Source: Promethearchaeota archaeon (GTDB taxonomy: Archaea > Asgardarchaeota > Lokiarchaeia > Sigyniarchaeales > SOKP01). From it: a DNA stretch of 64,000 nt. Under the pieces are notes generated by a model that was given only the letters and a program-made list of their open reading frames with translations, was not told the DNA's origin and did not search any database. Position numbers and translations under genes: made by a program. The first letter of the stretch is position 1, and every line of letters begins with the position of its first letter. This document shows, in pieces, positions 1 through 9,427 of this stretch. Where the stretch lies: the NCBI GenBank assembly GCA_019894975.1, contig JAGXNO010000006.1:39051-103050 (forward strand). Reading direction: 5' to 3'.

Positions 1-437
1 TCTTGAATCGTCCCTCCCTCTAAGCTATTTCGTTTGGGAAATTTTTTATCTTCAATAATAACCATCGAAACACCCATATCTTCTAAAGCACGAATGAAAT
101 ATTCGAAATTCGCAGCTTCTCCGCCAGTATCTCCATCAATTATTATTGGTTTGTTTGAACCATTTAAAATTTGTCTAACAGTTTCGTATCTTGATTCCAA
201 TCCAATTAATCCAATATCGGGATATCCCTTAGCAGCACTATCAGTAAAACTACTAATCCAAAAACCGTCGAATTCAAGAATTTCATCTTGATGATGTTCT
301 CTTATGTTGTTTGCTATTATTGCACTAAGCCCGTTGTGTACTTCTAAGATTTTAACAATCTTTTTGTTGTGAAGTAATTCCTTCAACATTCTTCTTCTTA
401 CATGAGGAAGTTTACTGTTTTGTTTTTTGAATTCCAT
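1..437 (-). CDS. pepM: Phosphoenolpyruvate mutase (partial, C-terminus beyond window)
   Basis: Translating the minus strand from ATG at 437 gives 145 residues of a PEP mutase/isocitrate lyase superfamily barrel. It converts PEP to phosphonopyruvate, the first C-P bond-forming step of phosphonate biosynthesis. Two motifs decide the call: DGDTGG, a metal-binding loop typical of PEP mutases, and EDKKFPKRNS, which fits the EDKX5NS signature separating PEP mutase from isocitrate lyase and methylisocitrate lyase. A GTGAT ribosome-binding sequence lies 4 nt before the ATG. The gene is the last visible member of a leftward group with a transporter and a cytidylyltransferase. The enzyme for the next step (phosphonopyruvate decarboxylase or an alternative) would have to lie left of the window or elsewhere. 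Confidence 0.9.
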   Translation of the reverse strand, partial: MEFKKQNSKLPHVRRRMLKELLHNKKIVKILEVHNGLSAIIANNIREHHQDEILEFDGFWISSFTDSAAKGYPDIGLIGLESRYETVRQILNGSNKPIIIDGDTGGEAANFEYFIRALEDMGVSMVIIEDKKFPKRNSLEGGTIQ

Positions 438-603
438 TTTTATCACTTAGACATTCAGTTAGAATAAAATTTTGAAAAATTCTGGTTTAGGGAATGGTTA
501 GAATACCTAAATACATAAATATTAAAAAATTAATTAGTTTTTACATTTAGATTGATGTTTTGAATAAAAATAATAGGAAAAAAAAGATTAGTCTATAATA
601 TAT

Positions 604-1917
604 TTATAAATACTCTTTTCTCTCGGGCAAACTCTTCCAGTCTAATAATAAAACTAAACCACCTATTAGTGCTATTATTACCCAAAGTAAAAAAGCAGCC
701 CATGATCCCGCTGTGTCAATAAGGGCTCCTGAGGTAAAAGTAGTAATAGCAGCTCCAATATATCCCCATCCATCGATAAATCCCGTAGCAGCGGAGGCTG
801 CCTTCCGTGTAGCAAATTCCATAGGTATTGTAGAAACTAAAAGTGCATGCGGTGCAAAATTCAAAATCCCAATTAAAATCAATACAGGAATTCCAAAAAC
901 CAAATCAAGAGGGGGAAGTACTGTATAAATTAATAATACTAAGGATAGCAATATAAAAAAAGCGCATATTACAGGGATTCTTCTTTTTCCAGCAAATTTA
1001 TCAGAAATCCACGCACCTAGAAGAACTCCAATCAGACCCCCCAAGGGGTAGAAAATAGATTTCCAAACACCAAAAATACTCGTACCAGTTACTTCAGGAC
1101 TGAGTAGATATGGAAGCCAGTCTGTTAATCCATATCTTACCATATTCAAACAAAATAAACCAAAAGAAGCAAATAGAACAGTTTTGGTAAATAGAACTGT
1201 TTTAACAGTGTACTTAAAACCAACAAATTCATCGTCACGACATTCACCCATTACCATTTGACCTTCACATTCTTCTTCGATAGTTGGTAAACCAACCTCT
1301 TCAGGAGCATTTCTACAGCGTGCATAAAAATGTATCGCCAAAATCAACATGATAATTCCTGGAACTATAAATGAGAATCGCCAATTTAAACTAAGTGACT
1401 TAGTAATAACTATTGCAATTATCCAGGATACAACACCCCCCAGTAAATATGATGTAGCAAGTCTACTTGACCATTTCCCTCTGTCTTCTGCCGGGTACCA
1501 ATTAGCGATAGTTTTCACAGAAGGTGCCCATCCCATTGACTGAAAATATCCATTTAAACCCCAAAACAAGAATGCTACCCATATTAAATCAAATGCAGTT
1601 CCCATAAACAAATTGATGACTGAAGATACTATTAATCCTATTGCTATGAAACGCCTAGCTCCTATTTTATCACCTAAAAACCCATTAACAAATTGTCCAA
1701 AAGCATATGCCAGGAAAAATGTTGTCCCTACTAATCCCATTACAGTAGCTGAAATCCCATATTCAGACATAATAAATGGTTTCGCAATTGAAATATTAGT
1801 ACGGCCAATATAGTAAATCATGTAAGTAATCCAAACTGTGAAAAATATTCGCATTCTCCAGGATTTAAACTGAGATTTTACCTCGGCTTCACTTTTAGTA
1901 TTTAAATTTTCATTCAT
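604..1917 (-). CDS. MFS transporter, organophosphate:phosphate antiporter (GlpT/UhpT-like)
   Basis: 437-residue major facilitator protein with about 12 hydrophobic segments. The first-helix sequence YYIGRTNISIAKP resembles the OPA-family (GlpT/UhpT/PgtP) pattern, and the loop GDKIGARR after helix 2 is the MFS A-like motif. OPA members exchange phosphate esters for phosphate. Its place between a PEP mutase and a nucleotidyltransferase suggests it moves a phosphonate or phosphate ester, but substrate and direction cannot be read from sequence. It starts 28 nt after the cytidylyltransferase stop, so the two are probably co-transcribed. An oligo-T run on the minus strand near 575-580 could terminate transcription before pepM. 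Confidence 0.8.
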   Translation of the reverse strand: MNENLNTKSEAEVKSQFKSWRMRIFFTVWITYMIYYIGRTNISIAKPFIMSEYGISATVMGLVGTTFFLAYAFGQFVNGFLGDKIGARRFIAIGLIVSSVINLFMGTAFDLIWVAFLFWGLNGYFQSMGWAPSVKTIANWYPAEDRGKWSSRLATSYLLGGVVSWIIAIVITKSLSLNWRFSFIVPGIIMLILAIHFYARCRNAPEEVGLPTIEEECEGQMVMGECRDDEFVGFKYTVKTVLFTKTVLFASFGLFCLNMVRYGLTDWLPYLLSPEVTGTSIFGVWKSIFYPLGGLIGVLLGAWISDKFAGKRRIPVICAFFILLSLVLLIYTVLPPLDLVFGIPVLILIGILNFAPHALLVSTIPMEFATRKAASAATGFIDGWGYIGAAITTFTSGALIDTAGSWAAFLLWVIIALIGGLVLLLDWKSLPERKEYL

Positions 1918-1945
1918 TTTCTTTACTCATATTTATATTTGTTAT

Positions 1946-2869
1946 CTATATTTTGCCATCTTTTATTAATTGTTGAGCATATTCAAAATCTTCGTCTGTA
2001 TCCATTTCCACCCATTCTCCTTTTATGTCTACTGAATACATTGGATAACCTCTGATAATAAGTTCCTCAAGCATATCTGTTAAATATGCCTTTTGTATTG
2101 AGGTAGCATCATGGAATCGTCCCTCAAACTTGCATGTCTTATTATATTTCGCACGATTATAATTGCGCATCAATATTTCTGCTCCTTTTTTTGAAAATTT
2201 CCCGAGACCGATGAATTCTCCATGACCAACATCAGGATTATAAAATTTTGATAGATGAATGATCTTACCATCTTCTACAATTGCTAACTCAGCTTCATCT
2301 GTAGGATGTTTTGTTCTTCCTTCATATCTTTTCCTCCAATCAGTATCTACGATAAAACTAAAATCGTAAGGTGAATCCATTAGCTTTTTAACAACATTAT
2401 CACTGTACAAAATATCTGAATATGTGAAAATAAAACCATCTTTCATTGCCTCCTCAGCGTAAAATAAAGATTCTAGAATATTATTATTATAATAATCATC
2501 ATTATCATAGTAGGCAATATTAGGTAAGTCAATTTTATCTTTTTGAAATCCTCGAACAATAGCAAAATCATCTATACCATTTTGACGAAAAACATCCATT
2601 GTCCGTTCAAGGATGCTTTTACCTTCAATTTCTAATAAACACTTTGGCTTATATTCCGTTAGAGGTCTTAATCTTGTACTCGGACCTGCAGCTATTATGA
2701 TTACTTTCATTTCTCTTACTTCCTTTTTTGTTTCATATCGTCTTACAATTCGCTCTAAAAGCGAAATATGTTCATTAAATTTTTCAGATGTTTTTTTATA
2801 TCCGATTTCTTTGACACTATCATAAACTTTCTTAATTTCTTCAAGATCAGAATATTTTTGTTTCGGCAT
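1946..2869 (-). CDS. LicC/PntC-like CTP:phospho(no)choline-type cytidylyltransferase with N-terminal helical/HTH-like extension
   Basis: 307 residues. From about residue 54 it is a nucleotidyltransferase: MKVIIIAAGPSTRLRPLT carries the GXGXRLxP-type nucleotide loop and KPKCLLEIEGK follows. DWRKRYEGRTKHPTDEAEL resembles the substrate-side segment of phosphocholine and 2-aminoethylphosphonate cytidylyltransferases. The expected reaction is CTP plus a small phosphate or phosphonate giving CMP-activated product. Because a PEP mutase lies two genes downstream, a phosphonate substrate (PntC-like) is more likely than phosphocholine; this is inference. The first ~53 residues are charged and helical with an HTH-like look. 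An internal ATG at 2710 could serve as start, but the longer frame is open and contains no stop. Confidence 0.75.
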   Translation of the reverse strand: MPKQKYSDLEEIKKVYDSVKEIGYKKTSEKFNEHISLLERIVRRYETKKEVREMKVIIIAAGPSTRLRPLTEYKPKCLLEIEGKSILERTMDVFRQNGIDDFAIVRGFQKDKIDLPNIAYYDNDDYYNNNILESLFYAEEAMKDGFIFTYSDILYSDNVVKKLMDSPYDFSFIVDTDWRKRYEGRTKHPTDEAELAIVEDGKIIHLSKFYNPDVGHGEFIGLGKFSKKGAEILMRNYNRAKYNKTCKFEGRFHDATSIQKAYLTDMLEELIIRGYPMYSVDIKGEWVEMDTDEDFEYAQQLIKDGKI

Positions 2870-2904
2870 ATAATTATCTGAATGGTTTAATAACTTTACA
2901 AGTG

Positions 2905-2991
2905 CATTTACCTATAAAAACTTTTAGGAATTTTATCTTCAAAAGATTTTTTGGTTATATAGAAAACTATGAAATCTTATATAGGTAAATG
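2905..2991. repeat. 12-bp perfect inverted repeat with embedded TATA-like element upstream of the cytidylyltransferase
   Basis: catttacctata at 2905-2916 is exactly inverted as tataggtaaatg at 2980-2991, with 63 bp between. On the minus strand the left arm adjoins TTTTTATAGG, which would suit a TATA box about 45 nt before the start at 2869. The arms could be paired operator half-sites. Random occurrence in such AT-rich DNA is possible. Confidence 0.3.
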
Positions 2992-3148
2992 GATTAGATT
3001 TTCATTTATTTATTAGGTATTCAAATCATTCTTTCCCTAACTTTAAATATCTTTTCTTTCTTATTCATTATTTTATAAGAACTCTTAGGAGTGTCAAAAG
3101 AAATATTTTATAATTCAATAAGTTTTTCAGGAGAAAAACAAGTATTAG

Positions 3149-4654
3149 TTATTTGTAATATTTTCTTAAATGTTTGTTAAAATACAGAGGAAAGTATAAT
3201 ATCCAAACAACTATTTCTTTCCATCTTTGGATCAATTGTCCTCTTCTTGCAATTATTGATCTTAATACAAATTTAACAAAACCAGTTTTGTTTTTCTGGT
3301 CTGACACATCATTTAATTTTGTATCCAGAAAAATAAAACGCTTTGTATATTTTCTATTCTTCTTTATTAATTTTTTTAGACCAAATCCCGTTAATCGATT
3401 ATAAAAAAGTATTGTAATGAATTCCTGGTCTTTCAATAATCCTTGGGATCTTAAATCTTCTTTTCTTATTATTTGGTTATCTTTCTTAAGATGATCCCTA
3501 AGAAATCTCACTAATTGGGGCGGAAATTGATCAGGTATTAAAATTTTTTCGGATTTTAAGGATACTAACGTACTCTGTTGATAGAGAGTACTTAAGATTG
3601 ATCCAAAATAACTATAAGCTTCAATCTCAGACTGGAGATAAAACTGATGCAAATCATTATATATCTCAGGATGCTTCTGACTTACGTCTTTTTTTTCCAA
3701 ATGATCTTCCTTTAAGTCAAATAACGAGAACTTCCCATTATCATTTAGTAATTTCCATCGATCTTCTATTATCATCGTTTTTTTAATTGATTGAAACATT
3801 AAATAACAATCTCCTCGAATTTTCCTATTTATATTGACATTAATATTATCTTCAATCAATTTCTTAAAAGATGTGGATTCTCTTTTATACGTGGGTTTAA
3901 AATCTAGATAATCAAGAATTGTCTCCATAAGATCCAAGAGGTATACGCGTTCTGTGAATACCTTTGGTTTAGATTTAGTAATGCTTTTAGGTAGCTTCAT
4001 AAATAATGCTGGTTGCATAGAGGACTGATGAATATCATCGAAATGCAGCAACTTCGCCTTTTTGTATAAATTCTTATCATAATATCCATGATCAGAATTA
4101 AGGATGAAAATTGAATCTTCCCAAAATTCATTTTCCTTCAAATAGCTTATAATTTTATTGATGTATAAATTCGCTTTAGGATCACTAGGTCTAAAGAATA
4201 AAAAAACAAGATTTTTCTGATTAGGTAAAATTTCTTGGGCAACTTGCATAAAAAGTTCATAAATTTCCTTACCATCTAACCAATGATCTCCTTGGTATAA
4301 TTCCTCCACAAAATATGGAGGTAAAATCTCTTTGGTAATTTCTACCTGTTCTCTTCCGAATATAATTGATTGGATATTGTAATTCTCCCTTTTTAGGGGA
4401 TAAATGAAATTTTCATGTTCTAAACTTGGCAAGTTTTCTAATGTGCGATAATAATCAGGAAAAATATAATAAGGAAATCTGCCCGTTAAAAAGGAAATAA
4501 GAGATAAGTTAGTAGAAGGAAATTGAGAAATACAATCTTCGAAATAAAATCCTTCATTATCATTTTTTAAAGTCTTATATACAGGAAGTAAACTATGTAA
4601 ATCTGGTCGTTCATAATTACATATTGAGTCAGTTACAATCCAGAAAATATTCAT
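3149..4654 (-). CDS. Sulfatase/alkaline-phosphatase superfamily enzyme
   Basis: 501 residues. The N-terminus MNIFWIVTDSI supplies a metal-binding Asp, the segment FPSTNLSLISFLTGRFP is the nucleophile region, and NSDHGYYDKNLY is the second metal site (D-H). The nucleophile region has Ser/Thr and no CxPSR, so it is not a formylglycine sulfatase. Relatives with Ser/Thr act as phosphatases, phosphodiesterases or phosphoglycerol/phosphoethanolamine transferases. The C-terminal ~130 residues are strongly basic, and no clear membrane helix is seen. Being inside the phosphonate and glycan group, it may transfer or trim a phospho- or phosphono-substituent; this is inference. Confidence 0.6.
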   Translation of the reverse strand: MNIFWIVTDSICNYERPDLHSLLPVYKTLKNDNEGFYFEDCISQFPSTNLSLISFLTGRFPYYIFPDYYRTLENLPSLEHENFIYPLKRENYNIQSIIFGREQVEITKEILPPYFVEELYQGDHWLDGKEIYELFMQVAQEILPNQKNLVFLFFRPSDPKANLYINKIISYLKENEFWEDSIFILNSDHGYYDKNLYKKAKLLHFDDIHQSSMQPALFMKLPKSITKSKPKVFTERVYLLDLMETILDYLDFKPTYKRESTSFKKLIEDNINVNINRKIRGDCYLMFQSIKKTMIIEDRWKLLNDNGKFSLFDLKEDHLEKKDVSQKHPEIYNDLHQFYLQSEIEAYSYFGSILSTLYQQSTLVSLKSEKILIPDQFPPQLVRFLRDHLKKDNQIIRKEDLRSQGLLKDQEFITILFYNRLTGFGLKKLIKKNRKYTKRFIFLDTKLNDVSDQKNKTGFVKFVLRSIIARRGQLIQRWKEIVVWILYFPLYFNKHLRKYYK

Positions 4655-4843
4655 TATCCCACCGGGCTACGTAATACTGTTTTTACCTAATTCAAACAAA
4701 ATGTATTTAATTATGAAATGTGTAAAAGAAAATTGTTAAAAAGATAAAAAGTTAATGTCGTAATTACAATTGAAGAGCTTTACAAGATTATAGCCAATTC
4801 GTGCTAGGAGAATTAATCTCCGTAAAAAGTGAGTTAAGATTTT

Positions 4844-5947
4844 TTATTTTATCACACATTTTTTATATATATCTAAAACTGTCAATGCACTTTCTTCCCA
4901 GGAGTACAACTTTATTCTTTCTAATCCTTTTTTAATTAGAGTCTTTCGTAGTACTTCATCACTTAGTAATTGAATAATTTTATCTGCTAATTCAGTGGGA
5001 TCTGAATTGTCTTTTAGGATCAATGCTGAATCACCAACTATTTCAGGAATTGCAAAAGCCTTTGATGTAATTACGGGGCACCCACATGCCATTGCTTCTA
5101 AATTTGGCATTCCAAAACCTTCAAAAAAGGATGGAAATAAAAACATCTCTGCATTATTCAAAAGGTTAATAACATCATTAACAGGTAAAAAACCTGTGAA
5201 AATAATATTATCGAGGATTTTTTCATTCTTAGCAAATTGTAATACTCGACTGTTTTTCCAACCTTTTCCTCCTAGAACTAACATTAAATCTTTTTTTTCT
5301 CTATTTATTATAGAAAATGCTTTTAAAATTGTCCAAGGATTTTTTCTTTCAGAAAATTTGCTTAAATGAAAAATGAAATGAGAATCAATGCCATATTTTT
5401 CATTTATCTTTTCAGATTTCTTTTCATAAACTCTAAAATCTTTATCCACAGCACTATGTGTAAAGAAGACCCTATTCTCTCTTACCCCATACTGATAAGT
5501 TACAAAATTTTTACCTGCGTTAGATCCTGAAAAAATATAATCCATCTTTCTAAAATAAACAGGCTTAATCAATTTCGAATGGATTCTTTTTAATTTATTG
5601 AATTGGTCTGGAAAGTAAAGTTCTGCTGCACCACCTCCATGAACAGTGGTTAGTTTCTTAGGTTTTTTTAACCATACGGGAGAAAGAATAGTTAAAGGGT
5701 AATAGTGAAGAATATCAAAATTTTCTTTTTTAAGTTTGAAATGTGCGAGTAATGGATTCTTTGGGATTATTAATTCTGTAGTTTTTTCATAAATTTCATG
5801 ATCATTTTTGGAATAATGAATCAGAACGATATTAAAATTTTTATTAAGTTTTAAGATATGAGATACGAGTTGTCTTAAATGAGACCCACTTCCACTAGTC
5901 CCTTGATCTATAGGTCTTGTAAATATTCCGATTTTTGGTTTACTCAT
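4844..5947 (-). CDS. Glycosyltransferase family 4
   Basis: 367 residues with a GT-B fold. The N-terminal domain opens KIGIFTRPIDQGTSGSGSHL, typical for the acceptor domain, and the C-terminal domain holds FEGFGMPNLEAMACGCPVI, the E-x7-E donor-binding motif of GT4 enzymes. It would transfer a sugar from a nucleotide sugar to a growing glycan at the cytoplasmic membrane face. The start lies 28 nt after the stop of the CDP-alcohol phosphotransferase, so the two form a transcriptional pair. Donor and acceptor are unknown. Confidence 0.85.
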   Translation of the reverse strand: MSKPKIGIFTRPIDQGTSGSGSHLRQLVSHILKLNKNFNIVLIHYSKNDHEIYEKTTELIIPKNPLLAHFKLKKENFDILHYYPLTILSPVWLKKPKKLTTVHGGGAAELYFPDQFNKLKRIHSKLIKPVYFRKMDYIFSGSNAGKNFVTYQYGVRENRVFFTHSAVDKDFRVYEKKSEKINEKYGIDSHFIFHLSKFSERKNPWTILKAFSIINREKKDLMLVLGGKGWKNSRVLQFAKNEKILDNIIFTGFLPVNDVINLLNNAEMFLFPSFFEGFGMPNLEAMACGCPVITSKAFAIPEIVGDSALILKDNSDPTELADKIIQLLSDEVLRKTLIKKGLERIKLYSWEESALTVLDIYKKCVIK

Positions 5948-5975
5948 AGTTTTATCAAATCTACAAAAATTAGTT

Positions 5976-6785
5976 CTAATTTACAATCGATTGATGAATT
6001 TTGATGACATCCTTTTCAATATTTTTTGCTTTGATTACCATGAATGTGATAAATACACCTCCCATGAAAATTACATAAACGATCATAATTGCTTCTAAAA
6101 TCCAGAATAACGTGAAATATATATACAACAACCAACCAATAAAGAAAATAGATGTGATCATATGAGTATGACTAAAAGCGTTTGTAAGATTTATAAAGAT
6201 AGCTTTGATGAGTTTCATCAGGCTCTTTTTAGAGGCTTTTTGTTCTTTTAACTCACCTTCTACTTCTATATTTTTATTTATGCTGCTTTTAGCGGAAGCA
6301 ACAGTGGCTATCTTACGAACTCTCCTTATCCCGATTAAAAAAAACGTTGCTATAATCCCAAAGAAGATATATAAAAATTCCGAATTGATTTTAAAGATGG
6401 AAAACCCAAATGTGAAAAAAAACCAACTTTGGAAAAATAAATGTCCAATTTCATCATAGTATATTCCCCTAAGTGATGTTTTTTTTTTATATCGAGCAAC
6501 TTCACCGTCAACTTCATCAGAAATATAGTAAACATATAGTAGGATAAATCCAATTATTATGAACAAATTATTACCAATCCCAATAAAAATTAAGCCTAAT
6601 AAACCTATTATAGAACCGGAAATTGTTATAAAATTTGCAGAAATTCGGGTTTTTACCAAGATCCATGTTATATATTTTGAGATAAAAGTAAAGATTGCAT
6701 GCCACCAATCTCTTTTAATCTTTCGTTTCTCAAGTTTGCTGCCTTGAATTATCTGTTTGAATTCTTTAAAACTTTCTGATGTCAT
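5976..6785 (-). CDS. CDP-alcohol phosphotransferase family membrane protein with His in place of the fourth catalytic Asp
   Basis: 269 residues with about six hydrophobic segments. The family motif DxxDGxxARx8Gx3Dx3D is present as D90-x2-D93-G94-x2-A97-R98-x8-G107-x3-D111-x3-H115, so the last Asp, the proposed catalytic base, is His. Family members move a phosphoalcohol from CDP-alcohol to an acceptor alcohol, or make phospholipid head groups. Near a cytidylyltransferase and PEP mutase, a plausible role is transfer of a CMP-activated phosphonate to a lipid or glycan; that is inference. Inositol-phosphate ether-lipid synthesis is an alternative. Confidence 0.75.
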   Translation of the reverse strand: MTSESFKEFKQIIQGSKLEKRKIKRDWWHAIFTFISKYITWILVKTRISANFITISGSIIGLLGLIFIGIGNNLFIIIGFILLYVYYISDEVDGEVARYKKKTSLRGIYYDEIGHLFFQSWFFFTFGFSIFKINSEFLYIFFGIIATFFLIGIRRVRKIATVASAKSSINKNIEVEGELKEQKASKKSLMKLIKAIFINLTNAFSHTHMITSIFFIGWLLYIYFTLFWILEAIMIVYVIFMGGVFITFMVIKAKNIEKDVIKIHQSIVN

Positions 6786-6939
6786 TATTTATCTCTTTTT
6801 AATTTTATACTTGTTATAATGGGAAATTATATGAAAAATTATTGGTTTTTTAAATTCTTCAAATAATAAATTTAATTTGAGATTCATTATTTTGTATTTT
6901 TAAAAAATACAAATTTAAGAGAAAATTCACGTCGATCCT

Positions 6940-8592
6940 ATGGAACCTGAGCAACGAGAGAAATTACCGTTAGAGCGTAATACAGAATATAAAAATTTGG
7001 CCACGAACACGTTTTATTCATTTTTAATAAATTATGGGTCCCATTTTTTTACGCTTGTCTACTCATTTCTTTTAGCGAGATTAATAACAGATGAATCATG
7101 GGATTTCTTAATTCTGGCAACTTCTTATATCACAATTATTGTAATAATAACATCAATATTACCCCCAGGTTTAAACTATGCATTGAATTATTACATTCCA
7201 AGGTATCTAGCCTTAAATCAGAAGTATAAAATAAAATCATTAATCAGAAATTCATTAAAAGCAAAATTATCCTTTTTAATACCTGTTTTTATTATTAGTG
7301 TTATTGCGTTTAATATGTTTCAGGTTCTTTTTGCTATTAATTTAGAAGACAAGATAACACTTTTATATATACTTTCACCCCTTATTATCGTTCATAGTTT
7401 GACAAGAATATTAGAATCTATAAACCGTGGTTTTAGTAGATTTAACTATAATTTTTTATATTTAATTATGAAAAACTTGATACATATTTTACCTCTTATG
7501 ATTTTCTTCATTTTTGATATTAATATTACCGTAGAAGGTATTGCCATCATTGTAATGATTTCTTTTTTAATTCCATTTATTTTTAATTGTATATCTGTTT
7601 CTATATTATATTTAAGGATTAAATCATCTGAAACTAAACAAAACTCATTTAAAAAGGATATTTCGAAGACTTTTAAATACGGAAGTTATATAGGAATTAC
7701 TGATCTAATAAATAGAACTTGGAAAGAAACCCAACTTCAAGGTATTGGGATTTTTGAGTCAGCAGGGGCAGTCACGGGCTATAATATTGCTATTAATTAT
7801 CAAAGTTTATCTTTTTATTCTGTTCAGTCTATTAGTATTCCTCTGTTAACGTCTTTTACGAGTTTAACAACTAAAGAGAATTTTGATAAAGTAAATAAAA
7901 TCTATCGAATTGCTTATAAAATCACTCTCTTCTTATTACTAATTATTACAGGAGCCCTATTTTTTAGTATTGAGTTTTTATTAGACTTTGTCTTTCTAGA
8001 AGACCGCTTAATCTATTCGAACATTCTCAGATTATATCTAATCGCGGGGATCTTTCAGATTTTAGGAGAATTTATGCAAGCGTTTTTAAATGCTCAGCAT
8101 AAAGTGAAAATTACGTTGGGGTTGAAAGTTTTTTATATGTTATATTATATACCATTATTTTTTATTGGGCTTATCTATTTTGGCGTAGAAGGGGCCATAG
8201 TGCTTGGATTACTACTTGGAAATTTTATTTCTTTAGTTATTCAAATCATAGTGACCTATAAAATTGGAAAAATCAAATTAAATCTTCAAAAAATTATAAC
8301 TCAATACCTAATATTTTTCATTTCATTAGCTACAACAATAATCTTAAAATCTTTTATATATAAGGATTTAAGTTTAAGACTCATTGAAGATTTAGGGTTA
8401 ACTCTGTTCAAAAATTTTGATTTTCTGTCTATAGGGTTATTCCTTATACTTTTTATATTGCTAAATTTAGTATTTAACACGGTTAGTGACACCGATATTA
8501 AAAATTTCGAATCACTCTTAAATAAAGAAAGATTTTTAGATAGAGCTTTACAAAAAGGTTTAAATGGACTTAAGAAATTTACAAGAGGTTAG
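6940..8592 (+). CDS. Polysaccharide flippase, MOP superfamily (Wzx/RfbX-like)
   Basis: 550 residues, almost entirely hydrophobic with about 14 predicted helices. The N-terminal region (ATNTFYSFLINYGSHFFTLV) and overall layout match oligosaccharide flippases that turn lipid-linked glycans across the membrane. It is divergent from the CDP-alcohol phosphotransferase (154 bp between starts) and flanked by GTs and nucleotide-sugar genes, which supports export of a lipid-linked glycan. Substrate cannot be told. Confidence 0.8.
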   Translation: MEPEQREKLPLERNTEYKNLATNTFYSFLINYGSHFFTLVYSFLLARLITDESWDFLILATSYITIIVIITSILPPGLNYALNYYIPRYLALNQKYKIKSLIRNSLKAKLSFLIPVFIISVIAFNMFQVLFAINLEDKITLLYILSPLIIVHSLTRILESINRGFSRFNYNFLYLIMKNLIHILPLMIFFIFDINITVEGIAIIVMISFLIPFIFNCISVSILYLRIKSSETKQNSFKKDISKTFKYGSYIGITDLINRTWKETQLQGIGIFESAGAVTGYNIAINYQSLSFYSVQSISIPLLTSFTSLTTKENFDKVNKIYRIAYKITLFLLLIITGALFFSIEFLLDFVFLEDRLIYSNILRLYLIAGIFQILGEFMQAFLNAQHKVKITLGLKVFYMLYYIPLFFIGLIYFGVEGAIVLGLLLGNFISLVIQIIVTYKIGKIKLNLQKIITQYLIFFISLATTIILKSFIYKDLSLRLIEDLGLTLFKNFDFLSIGLFLILFILLNLVFNTVSDTDIKNFESLLNKERFLDRALQKGLNGLKKFTRG

Positions 8593-8668
8593 AATACTTT
8601 ATAAAATTTGTACAGTTAATTAATTATTAAAAATTTAATAATTCACTCATATTGGGTTAATCAAGAAA

Positions 8669-9394
8669 ATGAACCAGAATATTCTTAGAAGGCTTTTCAG
8701 GATTATCAATAGGTTTAATCCTATAAAGAAATCCCTTCAAAATAAATTTAACTTACCATTTAAATTTGTTAAAAATGAATGGTATGTTAATGAACGCATT
8801 GTAGAAATCCCTTTTGTTTTAAATCACCTAGAACTTGATGGGAAAGGAAGACGCGTTTTAGAATTTGGATGCGCTAGAAGTTATCTAGCCATACAATTAG
8901 CTTCTTTAGGTTATAAAGTCGTCGCAATCGATCTTGAAGATTATAGGTATCGTCACCCAAATTTAAAGTTTCATAAAATAAACATTTTTGATTTTAACGA
9001 TGATATTGGATTTGATTATATTACGGCAGTGTCTATAATAGAACATATTGGTCTTGGAACATATGGGGATAAACCGAGTTTTGATGATATATTTAGAATT
9101 TCAACAAAATTATCAGAATTAGTAAAACCAGAGGGTTTAATTATAATAACTGTTCCCTTTGGGAAAAAATTTGTCAATAATTTTTATAGATCGTTTACTC
9201 ATGATGAAGTAAGATCTCTCTTTAAGGATAAGAATTTAAAATTAGTTGAAGAACAATATTTTCGTAGAAAACAATATAAATATTGGCGAAAGTGCGATTT
9301 AGAAGAAGCTTTATCTATTTCTAATACACCAGAGGACCGGGGGCTGACCGGGATGAATTGTGTGGGGTGTTTTATTTGGAAAAAGATAAGCTAG
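8669..9394 (+). CDS. SAM-dependent methyltransferase
   Basis: 241 residues. The class I Rossmann signature is RRVLEFGCARSYLAIQLAS (motif I), followed by VVAIDLED (acidic end of strand 2) and SIIEHIGLGTYGDKPS. The EHIGLGxYGD stretch is shared with the DUF268 protein at 30948-31712, so the two are probably related. The first ~35 residues are basic and amphipathic, suggesting membrane association. It lies 76 bp after the flippase on the same strand and probably methylates a sugar hydroxyl or a lipid-linked glycan. Confidence 0.75.
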   Translation: MNQNILRRLFRIINRFNPIKKSLQNKFNLPFKFVKNEWYVNERIVEIPFVLNHLELDGKGRRVLEFGCARSYLAIQLASLGYKVVAIDLEDYRYRHPNLKFHKINIFDFNDDIGFDYITAVSIIEHIGLGTYGDKPSFDDIFRISTKLSELVKPEGLIIITVPFGKKFVNNFYRSFTHDEVRSLFKDKNLKLVEEQYFRRKQYKYWRKCDLEEALSISNTPEDRGLTGMNCVGCFIWKKIS

Positions 9395-9427
9395 AATCAA
9401 AAAAATTACGATTTTTTAATTAATTTG

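Noticed and set aside
34..291. Plus-strand ORF at the left edge
   Set aside because: It is antisense to the PEP mutase gene, whose motifs are clear on the minus strand.
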